A DNA stretch of 64,000 nucleotides from Deltaproteobacteria bacterium. GTDB taxonomy: Bacteria > Desulfobacterota > Desulfobacteria > Desulfobacterales > Desulfosarcinaceae. The number at the start of each line of letters is the position of its first letter. The first letter of the stretch is position 1. Location of the stretch: assembly GCA_021824175.1 (NCBI GenBank), contig JAKALP010000018.1:36001-100000 (forward strand). The letters are read 5' to 3'. The notes beneath the pieces are model-generated. The model made no database searches. It worked only from the letters and a program-made list of their open reading frames with translations, and had not been told where the DNA came from. This document shows, piece after piece, positions 26,054 through 36,147 of this stretch. The position numbers were made by a program, and so were the translations under genes.

Positions 26054-26857
26054 TTATGCGGCTTTGCGGTCGCCCAGCCTGAGTTGTAGCTTGACCGGTC
26101 CGATGGCCACCACGTCGGCATGGCTCAGTTTGACCGTGCCTTTGACGCTGGAGCCATTGCGTTTGGGTTTGATCAAGCCGCCCGCATAGCGCAAAAAATA
26201 GCTACCGGCCTGCTTGGTGATCACCGCCGCCGGACCGCCCACGATTAAGGCCCAGAGGCCGTTCACTACGATGTCGGCGTCGCTGTTCTTGCCGATGGCG
26301 ATTTGCTTCTTGGCAATCAATACGTCACCCTCGCCACCGGAAAGAAAAGAGAGATAATCAGGTTTCGACGAACTCTTCTCCTTGGATGCCGCCGGACCTT
26401 CAGCGGCCAGCGCCTCTTCAGTCATCGCAGCGCTACGCGCGGCGACCGGACGAACCGGCAGGCTTTCCTTCTCCTTGGACCGGGGGCTCTGTAAAATCAT
26501 GGTCTGGGCCATATCCGCGCCCACCGCTTCGGCTGACGCCGCAGCCCCGGGTTCCACCGCCATGGTATCGGTCCAATCGGCCTGTAAAATGTGCTTGCCG
26601 ATGATGATGGTATCCTTATCGACAATGGCGCAACGCGTCACCGCCTGACCGTTTCGCAGGGTGCCGTTTTTGCTGCCCAGGTCCGTGAGAATGATTTCAG
26701 CCCCCAGATGTTCGATTTGGGCGTGATGGCCGGACACCGACAAATTATCGATCACAATATGGTTGTCCGGATGGCGGCCGATGGTTAACTTCGCTCCCTC
26801 GGCTAACGGGTGAACGCTGAGGAGTTTATCCTTGAACATCAGAATCAGCTTTGCCAT
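26054..26857 (-). CDS. Double-FHA-domain protein
   Basis: This 267-aa soluble protein has FHA1 (~20-90) with all phosphothreonine-reading residues (GRHPDNHI, SVSGHHAQI, GSKNGT). A low-complexity linker contains a TMILQSP threonine. A second FHA-like domain (~180-262) is degenerate (GKNSDADI, no Ser-x-x-His). It lies directly upstream of the kinase-like gene on the same strand. A reasonable model is a kinase substrate/adaptor, with linker Thr as a phosphosite read by an FHA domain, as known for GarA-type proteins; that is inference. Confidence 0.85.
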   Translation of the reverse strand: MAKLILMFKDKLLSVHPLAEGAKLTIGRHPDNHIVIDNLSVSGHHAQIEHLGAEIILTDLGSKNGTLRNGQAVTRCAIVDKDTIIIGKHILQADWTDTMAVEPGAAASAEAVGADMAQTMILQSPRSKEKESLPVRPVAARSAAMTEEALAAEGPAASKEKSSSKPDYLSFLSGGEGDVLIAKKQIAIGKNSDADIVVNGLWALIVGGPAAVITKQAGSYFLRYAGGLIKPKRNGSSVKGTVKLSHADVVAIGPVKLQLRLGDRKAA

Positions 26858-27036
26858 AAACGATTCCTTTTGTGGGAGAGGGCTGCTTATAACTGCCCGT
26901 TAGTTCATAAAAAACATCAAACACCCCAGGGTGTCAAGGGGCCAGACGGCACAAGCGCCGGCCTGACGCATTTTGTCAGCGGCGCTGAAAAAAGTTTACT
27001 TCGCCACTACCCAAAGCAGCTACTGTGCCGCTTGGT

Positions 27037-27064
27037 TTGACAAAAAAGCCGCCGTGTTTAAATT
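27037..27064 (+). promoter_or_regulatory. Candidate promoter of clpB
   Basis: TTGACA (27037-27042), a 16-bp spacer and TAAATT (27059-27064) lie about 50 bp before the ATG. It looks like a housekeeping promoter; no CIRCE element or clear heat-shock-sigma consensus was seen. Confidence 0.5.
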
Positions 27065-27111
27065 TATGCAAATTTTGGACCATAAATCGAGGCAGTTGTC
27101 GAGGAGGAACG

Positions 27112-29694
27112 ATGCGCTACGATAAATTCACCATCAAATCCCAGGAGCTCATCCAGAGCGCACAGAGTTTGGCAGGACAGCACGGTAACCAGCAGATTGA
27201 GCCCGAGCATCTGCTATCAGCCATGCTGGCGGAAAAAGAGGGGGTGGCCAGAGCCATTCTGACCAAACTGGGCGTCTCCGCGGACACCATTGCCCAGGAA
27301 TGTATTTCAACCCTCAACCGTCTTCCCAAAGTCTCCGGTGGTGCGGATACCTACCTCTCGGCGCGCAGCAAATCGGTTCTGGAAAAAGCCTTTGCACTGG
27401 CGGCCCAGATGAAAGACGAGTATGTGAGCGTGGAGCATATTCTTCTGGCCGTGGCGGATGAGAAAGAGGGTCAGGCCGTTAGATTGCTGCAACGCCACGG
27501 GGTCACACTGGACAGCATCCTGAAAGTGCTCATGGAGATCCGCGGTTCCCAGCGAATCACCGATCCCAACCCCGAAGAGAAATATCAGGCGCTGCAGAAG
27601 TTCAGCCGCGACCTGACCGAACTGGCGCGTCTGGGCAAGCTGGACCCGGTGATCGGGCGCGATGAAGAGATTCGGCGCGTGGTGCAAGTACTTTCCCGGC
27701 GCACCAAAAACAATCCGGTGCTCATCGGCGAGCCAGGCGTGGGCAAGACCGCCATTGTCGAAGGACTGGCCCAGCGCATCGTGGCCGGCGATGTCTCCGA
27801 ATCTCTCAAAAATCGTCGTCTGGTGGCCCTGGACATGGGCGCCCTGATCGCCGGCGCCAAATATCGCGGTGAGTTTGAAGACCGCCTCAAGGCCGTGCTC
27901 AAGGAAGTAGAAAAAGCCGAGGGTGAAGTGATCATGTTCATCGACGAATTGCACACCCTGGTGGGCGCCGGGGCCTCCGAAGGAGCCATGGATGCTTCCA
28001 ATATGCTCAAGCCGGCCCTGGCCCGGGGCACCCTGCGCTGCGTGGGGGCCACCACCATCAACGAATACCGCAAATACATCGAAAAGGACGCGGCCCTGGA
28101 GCGGCGTTTCCAGCCGGTAATGGTCAGCGAACCCACGGTGCAAGACACCATCTCCATTTTGCGTGGACTAAAAGAGAAGTATGAGGTTCATCACGGCGTG
28201 CGCATCCAGGATTCCGCCATCGTGGCCGCCGCCACCTTGTCGGACCGCTACATCACGGACCGTTTTCTTCCGGACAAGGCCATTGACCTCGTAGACGAAT
28301 GTGCCTCCAAGCTGCGCATCGAAATTGATTCCATGCCCGTGGAGATCGATGAAGTGCAGCGCAAAATCACCCAGGCCGAAATTGAACGCCAGGCCTTGAA
28401 AAAGGAGTCTGACAGCGCCTCTAAGGAGCGTCTGGCCAAACTGGAGAATGACCTTGAGTCCCTACGCGCCAATCTGACCCAGATGAAGGTTCACTGGGAA
28501 AAAGAGAAGAGGCTAATCCAGGCCATCCGCAAAATCAAAGAAGAACAAGAACAGGTTGGTCTCGCCCAGCAAAAAGCCGAGCGTGAAGGCGATCTGGCTC
28601 GGGTGGCGGAACTGCGCTACGGCCGCGCCATCGAGCTGAACAAGCAGATGGAAAAAACCCGCGCCGATTTGATGGCCATTCAGAGCGAACGCAAAATGCT
28701 CAAAGAAGAAGTAGACGACGAAGATATTGCTGAAGTCGTATCGCGCTGGACCGGTATTCCGGTCAGTCGCATGCTGGAAAGCGAACGCGACAAACTGGTA
28801 CGTATGGAAGAACGCCTGGGCCGCAGGGTGATCGGCCAGACCCGCGCCATTGAAGCGGTCTCCAATGCGGTGCGCCGGGCCCGATCCGGTCTGCAAGACC
28901 CCAACCGGCCCATTGGCTCATTTATCTTCCTGGGCCCCACCGGTGTGGGCAAAACCGAGCTGGCCAAGGCCTTGGCCGAATTCATCTTCGACGACGAGCA
29001 GGCCATGGTCCGCATCGACATGTCGGAGTACATGGAAAAGCACGCCGTGGCGCGCCTCATCGGCGCCCCACCAGGTTATGTGGGCTACGAGGAAGGCGGC
29101 TATCTGACCGAAGCGGTGCGGCGGCGGCCTTACTCCGTAGTGCTCTTTGACGAAATCGAAAAAGCCCATCCGGAAGTATTTAACGTGTTGCTGCAGATCC
29201 TGGATGATGGCCGCATGACCGACGGCCATGGCAAAACCGTAGATTTCAAGAACACCATCATCATCATGACCTCCAATGTAGGCAGTCAATGGATCACCGA
29301 GTTGAGCAGCAATCAGCGCCAGGAGATGGAGCGCCGGGTCACGGAAGCTTTGCGGGCCCAGTTCAAGCCCGAGTTTCTCAACCGCATCGATGAAACCATC
29401 ATTTTCTTAAACCTGGACAGCGATCAGATCGGCGCCATCGTGGAGATCCAGATGCAACGGCTCGCCAAACGGCTGGCCGAGCACAAGATTATTCTGACGC
29501 TCGGCGACAGCGCCAAACAACTGCTTATCGATCACGGCTATGATCCGGTCTACGGCGCCCGGCCCTTGAAACGCGCTATCCAGCAGTACATTGAGAACCC
29601 CCTGGCCCTCGAAATCCTCAAAGGCAAGATCCCGGATGGCATCCGTTTGCGGGTAGAGGCCCAAGGCGACCGAATGAACTTCAAAAAAGAATAA
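27112..29694 (+). CDS. clpB: ATP-dependent disaggregase ClpB
   Basis: This 860-aa Hsp100 chaperone works with DnaK to dissolve aggregates. Order: N-terminal Clp repeat domain (1-150), AAA+ 1 with Walker A GEPGVGKT and [10 protein letters not shown], the long coiled-coil middle domain (~400-530) that separates ClpB from ClpA/C, AAA+ 2 with [13 protein letters not shown] and [15 protein letters not shown], and a C-terminal D2-small domain. Length is typical. The ATG at 27112 follows GAGGAGGAA; the frame extends upstream without a site. Monocistronic, with its own terminator. Confidence 0.97.
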   Translation: MRYDKFTIKSQELIQSAQSLAGQHGNQQIEPEHLLSAMLAEKEGVARAILTKLGVSADTIAQECISTLNRLPKVSGGADTYLSARSKSVLEKAFALAAQMKDEYVSVEHILLAVADEKEGQAVRLLQRHGVTLDSILKVLMEIRGSQRITDPNPEEKYQALQKFSRDLTELARLGKLDPVIGRDEEIRRVVQVLSRRTKNNPVLIGEPGVGKTAIVEGLAQRIVAGDVSESLKNRRLVALDMGALIAGAKYRGEFEDRLKAVLKEVEKAEGEVIMFIDELHTLVGAGASEGAMDASNMLKPALARGTLRCVGATTINEYRKYIEKDAALERRFQPVMVSEPTVQDTISILRGLKEKYEVHHGVRIQDSAIVAAATLSDRYITDRFLPDKAIDLVDECASKLRIEIDSMPVEIDEVQRKITQAEIERQALKKESDSASKERLAKLENDLESLRANLTQMKVHWEKEKRLIQAIRKIKEEQEQVGLAQQKAEREGDLARVAELRYGRAIELNKQMEKTRADLMAIQSERKMLKEEVDDEDIAEVVSRWTGIPVSRMLESERDKLVRMEERLGRRVIGQTRAIEAVSNAVRRARSGLQDPNRPIGSFIFLGPTGVGKTELAKALAEFIFDDEQAMVRIDMSEYMEKHAVARLIGAPPGYVGYEEGGYLTEAVRRRPYSVVLFDEIEKAHPEVFNVLLQILDDGRMTDGHGKTVDFKNTIIIMTSNVGSQWITELSSNQRQEMERRVTEALRAQFKPEFLNRIDETIIFLNLDSDQIGAIVEIQMQRLAKRLAEHKIILTLGDSAKQLLIDHGYDPVYGARPLKRAIQQYIENPLALEILKGKIPDGIRLRVEAQGDRMNFKKE

Positions 29695-29699
29695 CTAAA

Positions 29700-29725
29700 G
29701 GGGCGCTGGAGAACTCCAGCGCCCC
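29700..29725. terminator. Bidirectional terminator between clpB and pckG
   Basis: Perfect 12-bp GC-rich arms (GGGGCGCTGGAG and complement) enclose a two-base centre, 5 bp past the clpB stop and 24 bp past the convergent pckG stop. The rightward side is T/A-rich. Confidence 0.9.
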
Positions 29726-29749
29726 TATTATTTATTATAATATTTTTAA

Positions 29750-31723
29750 TTACTTTGCAGCGGCGGCCGCTTCAAGCTGGGCCGGTGTTACGATGGGGCC
29801 ATATTTCTCCTTGAGAGCAACTAACCCCTGACGCTGCGATTTGAGTACTTCAAAGATCTTCAGCGGCAAATTCTTTTCTTTGCCGTACGCTTCCAACTGC
29901 AGGTCAATGCGCTTGACGATATTGTCGATATAGAGTGAGAACTGCTTGTCATAGAGCTCCCTGGAATACTCCTTGTTGATCTTTTCTTTGAAGAGCGCCT
30001 TGAGGTCGTCATACTTGGGCAGATAACCGATGGGGGAGTCGATGCCCTGCACTTCGTTGTAAGCGCGCCGCTCCAGCCAGGAAAGCCACACTTTGACGTC
30101 GCGTTTTTCACCCAGCAGCTTCTTGCCGGTGCCGCCGCGGGCCTCGTGGGTCAGGAAGTAATTGAGGCCAGCCATGATGGGCCGTTTGTCCGGCGCAATT
30201 TTGCTGGAACCGAAGAATTTAAATTGGGCATCCATGTAGTCGCCCAGGGCGCCTGGAATGAACTGGCCGTTGGCCCAGGGAGCGCGCTTGACGCCGGTAG
30301 CGCCCACTTCGGTGGCCGTGGCGGCGGATACGATACAGGCACCGATCACCACACCTTCATCGGAGTTCTTGGCCACCCACACCGGCGGCATGGTATCGCT
30401 GTCCCGGCCGCTGTAAGTAACCACGCGGGTCGCCACGCCGGCCGGATCTTCCGCCATTTGCGAGAAGTTGGTCAGGGCTTTGGATGCCAGAGTGCAACGC
30501 GCATTGGGATGGGAAATGGGCACCTCTTTGCCCTTGGCGTCTTTCATGCCTTTTTCCCATCGGCCTTGGTGGTTGCGGCCGCGAGGCGGCAGCTCTTCAC
30601 CGTTGCCGGTCCAGTGGGGTATGCCTTTTTCGTCGATGAGCACGTTGGACCAAATGACTTCCGTTCCCGGCTCGCGCAACAGCTTCATCAAAATGGGATC
30701 GCCTTCGCGGTTGACATCTTCCACGATGCCAAAAATGCCGCACTCGGGATTGATGGAGCGTACGGAGCCATCCGCGGCGATCCACATCTGGGCCAGATCA
30801 TCACCAACAAACAGATCGCCGGCCATGGCGGTGGTGGTTTTGCCGCAACCGCTGGGGGCCGCGCCGGTGATTCCGGTAATGCGGCCGCTCTTGCTTTTCA
30901 TCAAGGTGATAAACATGTGCTCGGCCAATTCCTGGCCCCGTTTGGCGTACACCGAGCGGTCCACGGCAAAGCGGTGGTTGCCCTTTTTCATGAGCAGGGT
31001 GTTGCCGGCATACGTGCAGTTAAAGGCGTAGGTGGTCAGGTGGGCGCGATCCATGAGTACGCGGGCATTGGGCAGATCTTCGGGCCGGTTGAGTCCTTCG
31101 CTATGGATGTTGGTAAAGAAATGGCCGAGCTTTTCTACTTCCTTTTCAAAATCTTTGTACGTATTGCGGTAGAGAATTTCGGCGCTATGGCAGACATAGG
31201 CCGAGCTGCTGATCTCGATGGAGGGATTGGACACCGGCGCCCCCACCGGACCGCGGGAGTAAAACCCGATGATCATGGTTTTGCCGCGCATAATACCGGT
31301 CATGATTTTTCGCACTGTATCTAAGGCCTCTTTGCGCGACATGCGCAGGGCCAGGGAACTAATCTGCTCATCATCATTGGCGATATAAAAGGTGCGGTCC
31401 GTGATGCGGCCCTGCTCTTCGTTCAGGTCGTAGTGAATGGTGTGCCCTTTCATGGGCAATGACTCTTCTTCGCCTTTTTTCAACGCGATATCGCGGATGA
31501 ACTGGACATCGGCCGTGCTGCCGGTGTTGACGAAAATCGCATCTGGAGTGCACATTGCAATTGAATTGGCGATCTTGAGCACAACTTCTGGGTTCTTGAA
31601 GGTGGCCAAACGATTGAATTGCTCGGTGGGCATCTTCTCCTTCAACAGCGCGCGGGCCGCTTCAACCGTGTGGATGCCGCCGATCTCTTCAACGATATCA
31701 ATTCCCTCTTTAAATTTGAGCAT
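29750..31723 (-). CDS. pckG: Phosphoenolpyruvate carboxykinase (GTP)
   Basis: This 657-aa enzyme interconverts oxaloacetate and phosphoenolpyruvate with GTP/GDP. P-loop GAAPSGCGKTTTAM includes the GTP-type reactive Cys. FVGDDLAQMW, SRGPVGAPVSNPSIEI and ECGIFGIVEDVN-like segments follow, with MAGLNYFLTHEARGG later. The P-loop wording is of the archaeal/anaerobe type rather than mitochondrial. It has its own leader and the shared terminator. In an anaerobe it may run gluconeogenically from acetate/CO2-derived oxaloacetate. Confidence 0.93.
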   Translation of the reverse strand: MLKFKEGIDIVEEIGGIHTVEAARALLKEKMPTEQFNRLATFKNPEVVLKIANSIAMCTPDAIFVNTGSTADVQFIRDIALKKGEEESLPMKGHTIHYDLNEEQGRITDRTFYIANDDEQISSLALRMSRKEALDTVRKIMTGIMRGKTMIIGFYSRGPVGAPVSNPSIEISSSAYVCHSAEILYRNTYKDFEKEVEKLGHFFTNIHSEGLNRPEDLPNARVLMDRAHLTTYAFNCTYAGNTLLMKKGNHRFAVDRSVYAKRGQELAEHMFITLMKSKSGRITGITGAAPSGCGKTTTAMAGDLFVGDDLAQMWIAADGSVRSINPECGIFGIVEDVNREGDPILMKLLREPGTEVIWSNVLIDEKGIPHWTGNGEELPPRGRNHQGRWEKGMKDAKGKEVPISHPNARCTLASKALTNFSQMAEDPAGVATRVVTYSGRDSDTMPPVWVAKNSDEGVVIGACIVSAATATEVGATGVKRAPWANGQFIPGALGDYMDAQFKFFGSSKIAPDKRPIMAGLNYFLTHEARGGTGKKLLGEKRDVKVWLSWLERRAYNEVQGIDSPIGYLPKYDDLKALFKEKINKEYSRELYDKQFSLYIDNIVKRIDLQLEAYGKEKNLPLKIFEVLKSQRQGLVALKEKYGPIVTPAQLEAAAAAK

Positions 31724-31960
31724 ATTTGAACTCCTTGCTGAATTGAAAAAAGATTGTTTGAATGGAGCTAATTATTGTGAGACCGCAAAAGCTCGACGAT
31801 CGTTCCCCCGGCAAAGCCATCAGCCCAAAACCGCAGACTCCTGCGGGCTCTGCGCCTTAATGGGGCTGGCAACAACGGACGTCAGAATACTTTTTTGCGG
31901 ATCCATCTTATATCGGGCCGTACTGTTCAGCCGGCTCCCTCACTCCAACGACCAGAGGTC

Positions 31961-32626
31961 TTAACCATTGGATTTACCTGCCGCCATACAACCGACCGGT
32001 TCACCTCTGGGCATATGCATTTGCAGCCACTGAAGCACTTTGTCGAACTCCTTCCGAAATTCCTGCAAAGCCTTGCCCCGATGGCTGATTTGGCTTTTTT
32101 CAGCCATGGTCAATTGGGCGAAAGTCTTGTTCAGCGGCGGATAGAAAAACACCGGATCATAGCCAAAACCGTAATCTCCGGCCGGCACGCGGGCGATCAC
32201 CCCTTCACAGCGGCCTTCATAAGTTAGGGCCGGGCCCGTAGGCACGGCCAGGGAGATGACACACTCAAAGGCCGCGGCTCGATGCTCGATCGATTCCATC
32301 ATCTTAAGCAATTTCTGGTAACGCTGCTGATCGGATGCGCCTTCACCGCAATAGCGCGCCGAATGCACGCCGGGTGCGCCCCCCATGGCCTCTACGGTCA
32401 AACCGGAATCGTCGGCCAAGGCTGGCAAGCCTAGATAACGAGCGGTGAGACTGGCTTTCTTATAAGCATTTTCTTCAAAGCTCGCGCCATCTTCTTCGAT
32501 GGAGGGAATAGGTCCGAAATCTTCAAGATTCCTAATTATGGCAGGGTACCCTTTGAGCAGGTCCTGGATTTCCTCTGTTTTGCCCTTGTTGCGGGTTGCC
32601 AATACAATTATTTGCGGGGATTGCAC
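31961..32626 (-). CDS. rdgB: RdgB/HAM1 non-canonical purine NTP pyrophosphatase
   Basis: This ~221-aa enzyme hydrolyses dITP/XTP/ITP to the monophosphate, keeping deaminated purines out of nucleic acids. Motifs: VLATRNKGKTEEI at the start, SFEENAYKKA, ALADDSGLTVEAM, GVHSARYCG, FGYDPVF and SHRGKAL. No ATG is available. GTG at 32626 with GAGG upstream is the best start; GTG at 32692 would add 22 residues. The tail is a little longer than usual (GEPVGCMAAGK). Confidence 0.92.
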   Translation of the reverse strand: MQSPQIIVLATRNKGKTEEIQDLLKGYPAIIRNLEDFGPIPSIEEDGASFEENAYKKASLTARYLGLPALADDSGLTVEAMGGAPGVHSARYCGEGASDQQRYQKLLKMMESIEHRAAAFECVISLAVPTGPALTYEGRCEGVIARVPAGDYGFGYDPVFFYPPLNKTFAQLTMAEKSQISHRGKALQEFRKEFDKVLQWLQMHMPRGEPVGCMAAGKSNG

Positions 32627-32863
32627 GCCCACCTCACTGCTGAAAAGGCCAATAAAATGGTGCTGGATATTCCTGCAGTCAACCCCGCGCACGCCTGGCT
32701 AAATATCGATAGTCAATTTTCAGCCCACAATTGGGGCAAACGCTTAAGAATGCGGTGTCTACGAGATCAATAGCAATGGATTCCTGCGGCTTTATAGACC
32801 AGCCAACGGGGGCTGTAAAGACCAAAAAAAGTGCTTTATGGCAACTGAATTTAGGCACAGAGA

Positions 32864-34075
32864 TCAATGGCCGTTCTGAAATCGATCGGCGCAAAGGACC
32901 CGCCAGGCGGGGATCTTATCCACAATCCCTGACCTTTCCAGCCAGGCCGTATCCAAACCTTCCAAGGGCTGTCGGGAATCGCTCAGGTAGAATAAAGCAT
33001 TGGCAAACACATCGGCTAAATGGACAATTGCTGTGGACGAGAGTTCAGGGACCGGTTCTGAAGACAGGTCGTGATGGAAGGCGGCGGCGGCGATAATGCG
33101 GTCCGGCAACCCCCACAATCCCAACAGATAAGCGCCCAGAGCGGCGTGGGTGGTCCCCAAAATTTCCCGCTCCGCCGCAACCATTGCGCACGCCTTGGCC
33201 TGCATGTGTTGGATAATGCTTACAAAGCTATCGGTCAGATGGGCGGCGATGAGCAGCTTGCCGATATCATGCAGCAACCCGGCCATGAACGCGGCATCCA
33301 CCTTCCCGCGCCCGAACCCGGCCTCAGCCGCGATGATTTTGGATAAGGCGGCTACCGCCATGGCATGGTCCCACATTTGGGCCAGTGAGAACCCTTTGAT
33401 ACGAATGGCGTTAAATTGCTCGAAGGCGCCCGAAGCCAGGACCATCGCGCCGGTCAAATCCAATCCTAACAACGCCACAGCTTTGGCAGGGCTGGTCACC
33501 TGTTGGGGCAAGCCGAAATAGGAAGAGTTGACCAGCTTGAGCAGCTTAGCGCTCATGCCCATATCCTTGGCGATCAGTTCGCCGACTTGTTGTACGGAGG
33601 CCTCCTCGGATCTGAGCAGGCGCACCAGTTCTTGATAAAGGGAAGGCAGACTGGGCAGGGCTTTGATACGCGCCGCCACTTGTTTCAGCGCATCCTGGGC
33701 CAGCAACTCTTTGATCATGAAGGCCCGGCCGATGGCGGCTTTGAGTTCTTCAGCCTCGGCGGGCTTGGAGATGAACTGGTGGGCCAAATCGGAAAATTTC
33801 AGCAGAATATCACGGTCCACATAGCCCGAGAGGATAATACGGGCCGTCTGGGGATAGCGCTTGCGCACGGCAATCAGGAATTCGAGACCATTCTGCCCGG
33901 TGAAGGCCACCTCGGTCACCAACACCTCGGCGGCCTGCTCGGCCATGGCGGCCAGCCCCTCCTGGGGAGAACTCACGAAGCGCATGTGCCATTCCTGCTG
34001 CCCATTGTGCAGGGCGCGCTGGAGAGCCTTTTGAATCAACGGCTCCTCATCCACAAAAAGAATGGTTTTGGGCAT
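32864..34075 (-). CDS. HDOD-domain regulator with Glu-substituted receiver
   Basis: This 403-aa protein has an N-terminal CheY-like receiver (1-120) and an HDOD domain (~135-330). The receiver keeps the acidic pocket (VDEEP), LSG and ISKP Lys, but the phosphoacceptor Asp is Glu55 (VLVTEVAFTGQNG). It would therefore be fixed in a phosphomimetic-like state. The HDOD part keeps FMAGLLHDIGKLL and AAAAFHHD, the HD-style residues, whereas many HDODs lose them. Such proteins act in signalling, often with c-di-GMP networks. It stands alone with no cognate kinase beside it. Confidence 0.85.
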   Translation of the reverse strand: MPKTILFVDEEPLIQKALQRALHNGQQEWHMRFVSSPQEGLAAMAEQAAEVLVTEVAFTGQNGLEFLIAVRKRYPQTARIILSGYVDRDILLKFSDLAHQFISKPAEAEELKAAIGRAFMIKELLAQDALKQVAARIKALPSLPSLYQELVRLLRSEEASVQQVGELIAKDMGMSAKLLKLVNSSYFGLPQQVTSPAKAVALLGLDLTGAMVLASGAFEQFNAIRIKGFSLAQMWDHAMAVAALSKIIAAEAGFGRGKVDAAFMAGLLHDIGKLLIAAHLTDSFVSIIQHMQAKACAMVAAEREILGTTHAALGAYLLGLWGLPDRIIAAAAFHHDLSSEPVPELSSTAIVHLADVFANALFYLSDSRQPLEGLDTAWLERSGIVDKIPAWRVLCADRFQNGH

Positions 34076-34335
34076 TGTTCACATCCTGACAATAGCCGCC
34101 GCCGGCTCGTCCCCTTGCATTCGAAACGAAAATCCACCACAATGCAGCTCGGGCTTAACTATAGTATCGGCAGGCATACCGAGATCCTGAAGCAGCGGAA
34201 CTTGCGGGGAGGACCAGACTCCATCCGCATAAGCTGTGTGAGCCGTGGTGAAAATATTGGCCACGGATTACAATGGATGAAGGACGGGTTGCGGCTTTGC
34301 CGCGCTCGGTGCTCTGTGGTTGGAAGGAAACCCCC

Positions 34336-34953
34336 TTGATCGTAGCAGGTTTAACCGGCGGCATCGCCTCGGGCAAATCCACGGTGGCGGACATCTTGCG
34401 CCAAGCCGGCGCGGTAATCATCGACGCCGATCACATCGCTCGTCAAATCGTGGCCCCCAGACAGCCGGCCTGGCAGGAGATTCGCGACTTTTTCGGAGAG
34501 CGTGTCATCGGGCCTGATGAGCAACTGGACCGCGATGCTTTGGGCCAACTGGTCTTTGAAAATCCCCAACTGCGGCGCCGGCTTGAGGCCATCACCCACC
34601 CCAGGGTGGGCAAAGAAATAGCCAGCCAGCTACAAGACGCGGCCAAAGACCACCCCCAGGGGGTGATCGTCATGGATATCCCCCTGCTCTTTGAAACCGG
34701 CAATCCCCAAGGCCTGCGGGAGATCATCGTGGTCTTTGTGCCCGAAGAGGTCCAACGTCAGCGCTTGATGCGTCGCAATGGCTACAACACAGCCCAGGCC
34801 GAGGCCCGCATTCGTTCCCAGATACCTTTGGCCCAAAAAGCCCAGAAAGCTACCATGGTGATCGACAACAGCGGTTCTTTGGAAGAGACCCAGCGGCAGA
34901 CCCTGGCCATTTACCAACAACTGGCCAAACGAGCGAAACAAGTTGGACCATAA
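34336..34953 (+). CDS. coaE: Dephospho-CoA kinase
   Basis: This 205-aa enzyme catalyses the last step of coenzyme A synthesis. P-loop GLTGGIASGKST, DADHIARQIV, HPRVGKEI and MDIPLLFETG are the family signatures. The TTG at 34336 is preferred: AAGGA lies at a proper distance and the product then has family length. An upstream ATG (34273) would add 21 residues without a ribosome site. It is followed by the THX gene 77 bp downstream. Confidence 0.9.
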   Translation: MIVAGLTGGIASGKSTVADILRQAGAVIIDADHIARQIVAPRQPAWQEIRDFFGERVIGPDEQLDRDALGQLVFENPQLRRRLEAITHPRVGKEIASQLQDAAKDHPQGVIVMDIPLLFETGNPQGLREIIVVFVPEEVQRQRLMRRNGYNTAQAEARIRSQIPLAQKAQKATMVIDNSGSLEETQRQTLAIYQQLAKRAKQVGP

Positions 34954-35030
34954 TAAGACTTGGCAGGTGTGCCCGGCCATGCTATGAGAGGCGCCTATTA
35001 TCCCATCCATTGAACAAGGAGGAGCATTCC

Positions 35031-35132
35031 ATGGGAAAAGGCGATCGTCGTACCAAACGGGGCAAAATCTGGCGCGGAACCACTGGCAACTGCCGTCTGA
35101 AGAAGTCCAAAAAGAGCAAACCCGCTAAATAA
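35031..35132 (+). CDS. 30S ribosomal protein THX (33 aa)
   Basis: This is a very short, highly basic product: MGKGDRRTKRGKIWRGTTGN and then a Lys-rich tail. The opening MGKGDRRTKRGKIWRGT is the THX/S31e-like signature found in several bacterial phyla. ATG is preceded by AAGGAGGAG. It sits in the head of the small subunit in structures from other bacteria. The protein's C-terminal Lys tail is longer than in Thermus. Confidence 0.93.
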   Translation: MGKGDRRTKRGKIWRGTTGNCRLKKSKKSKPAK

Positions 35133-35260
35133 ATCCACCGCCTTAAAGCGCTGACACCACCGTAACCCACCCCAACATTCCGGGTGGTTATCGGTTTTGG
35201 CGGAATGCTTCCGCGCCGGACCGCCAGCCACTCCTTCCATTGTATACGTAAGGAGGAAGC

Positions 35261-36025
35261 ATGTTTGATCTACAGGGTAAAACCGCGATCATCACCGGCG
35301 CTACCCGGGGCATCGGGCGCGCCATCGCGGAGCAGATGGCCCTGCAGGGCGCCAAGGTGGTAGTTTCCAGCCGCAAGGCCGAAGCCTGCGAACAGGTAAC
35401 GGCCCAAATCAATGCCATGGCCAAGGAGCGGGGTGGCGCAGCGATGGCGGTCCCCTGCAACATTGCCATCAAAGAGCAGCTTCAGAATCTAGTCGATCGA
35501 ACATCGGCCCATTTCGGCAAGATCGACATCCTGGTGTGCAATGCCGCCGCCAATGTCCACCACGGCCCTTCAGCGACCATTGCCGATGAAGCCTTTGCCA
35601 AAATTATCGACACCAATCTCAAGTCCACCCACTGGCTCTGCCACATGGTGCTGCCCGACATGGTGCGGCAGCGTGAAGGCAGTATCATTGTGATCTCTTC
35701 CATCGCCGGCTTGCGCGGCTCGACGGATATCGGGGCCTACGGCGTCAGTAAGGCGGGTGAGATCGCCCTGGTGCGCAACCTTGCAGTGGAATACGGCCCT
35801 CACAACATTCGCGTCAACGCCATCGCGCCAGGGCTGGTTAAAACCGACTTTGCCAAAGCCTTGTGGGAAAACCCCGAATTTCTCAACAAGCGATTGAGCG
35901 CCACCCCCTTGCGACGGATCGGCGCACCCATCGACATTGCCGGCGCGGCGCTCTTTCTCGCCTCCCAGGCCGCCGCTTTCATGACCGGCCAGGTATTGGT
36001 AGTGGATGGCGGCGTCACGGTGTGA
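35261..36025 (+). CDS. Short-chain dehydrogenase/reductase
   Basis: This 254-aa classical SDR has the NAD(P) motif TGATRGIGRAIA, NAAAN (usually NNAG), catalytic Ser in ISSIAGLRG, YGVSKAG (Tyr-x3-Lys), and the C-terminal MTGQVLVVDGG. Arg at the second strand end (SSRKAE) suggests NADPH preference. The start has GGAGGAAGC upstream. The closest style is DHRS4/FabG-like reductases, but no fab or PHB genes adjoin it, so the substrate is open. Confidence 0.85.
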   Translation: MFDLQGKTAIITGATRGIGRAIAEQMALQGAKVVVSSRKAEACEQVTAQINAMAKERGGAAMAVPCNIAIKEQLQNLVDRTSAHFGKIDILVCNAAANVHHGPSATIADEAFAKIIDTNLKSTHWLCHMVLPDMVRQREGSIIVISSIAGLRGSTDIGAYGVSKAGEIALVRNLAVEYGPHNIRVNAIAPGLVKTDFAKALWENPEFLNKRLSATPLRRIGAPIDIAGAALFLASQAAAFMTGQVLVVDGGVTV

Positions 36026-36147
36026 CCGGACCAGCGTCCGAAAGCATTCCGCGCCCCCTCCCCCGGGGCACCGAATGCACACCAGAGCCTTACATGTCGG
36101 AGCAACTGATCGATTGACTTTCCCATCGGATAGTAGCAAATAAGGCT

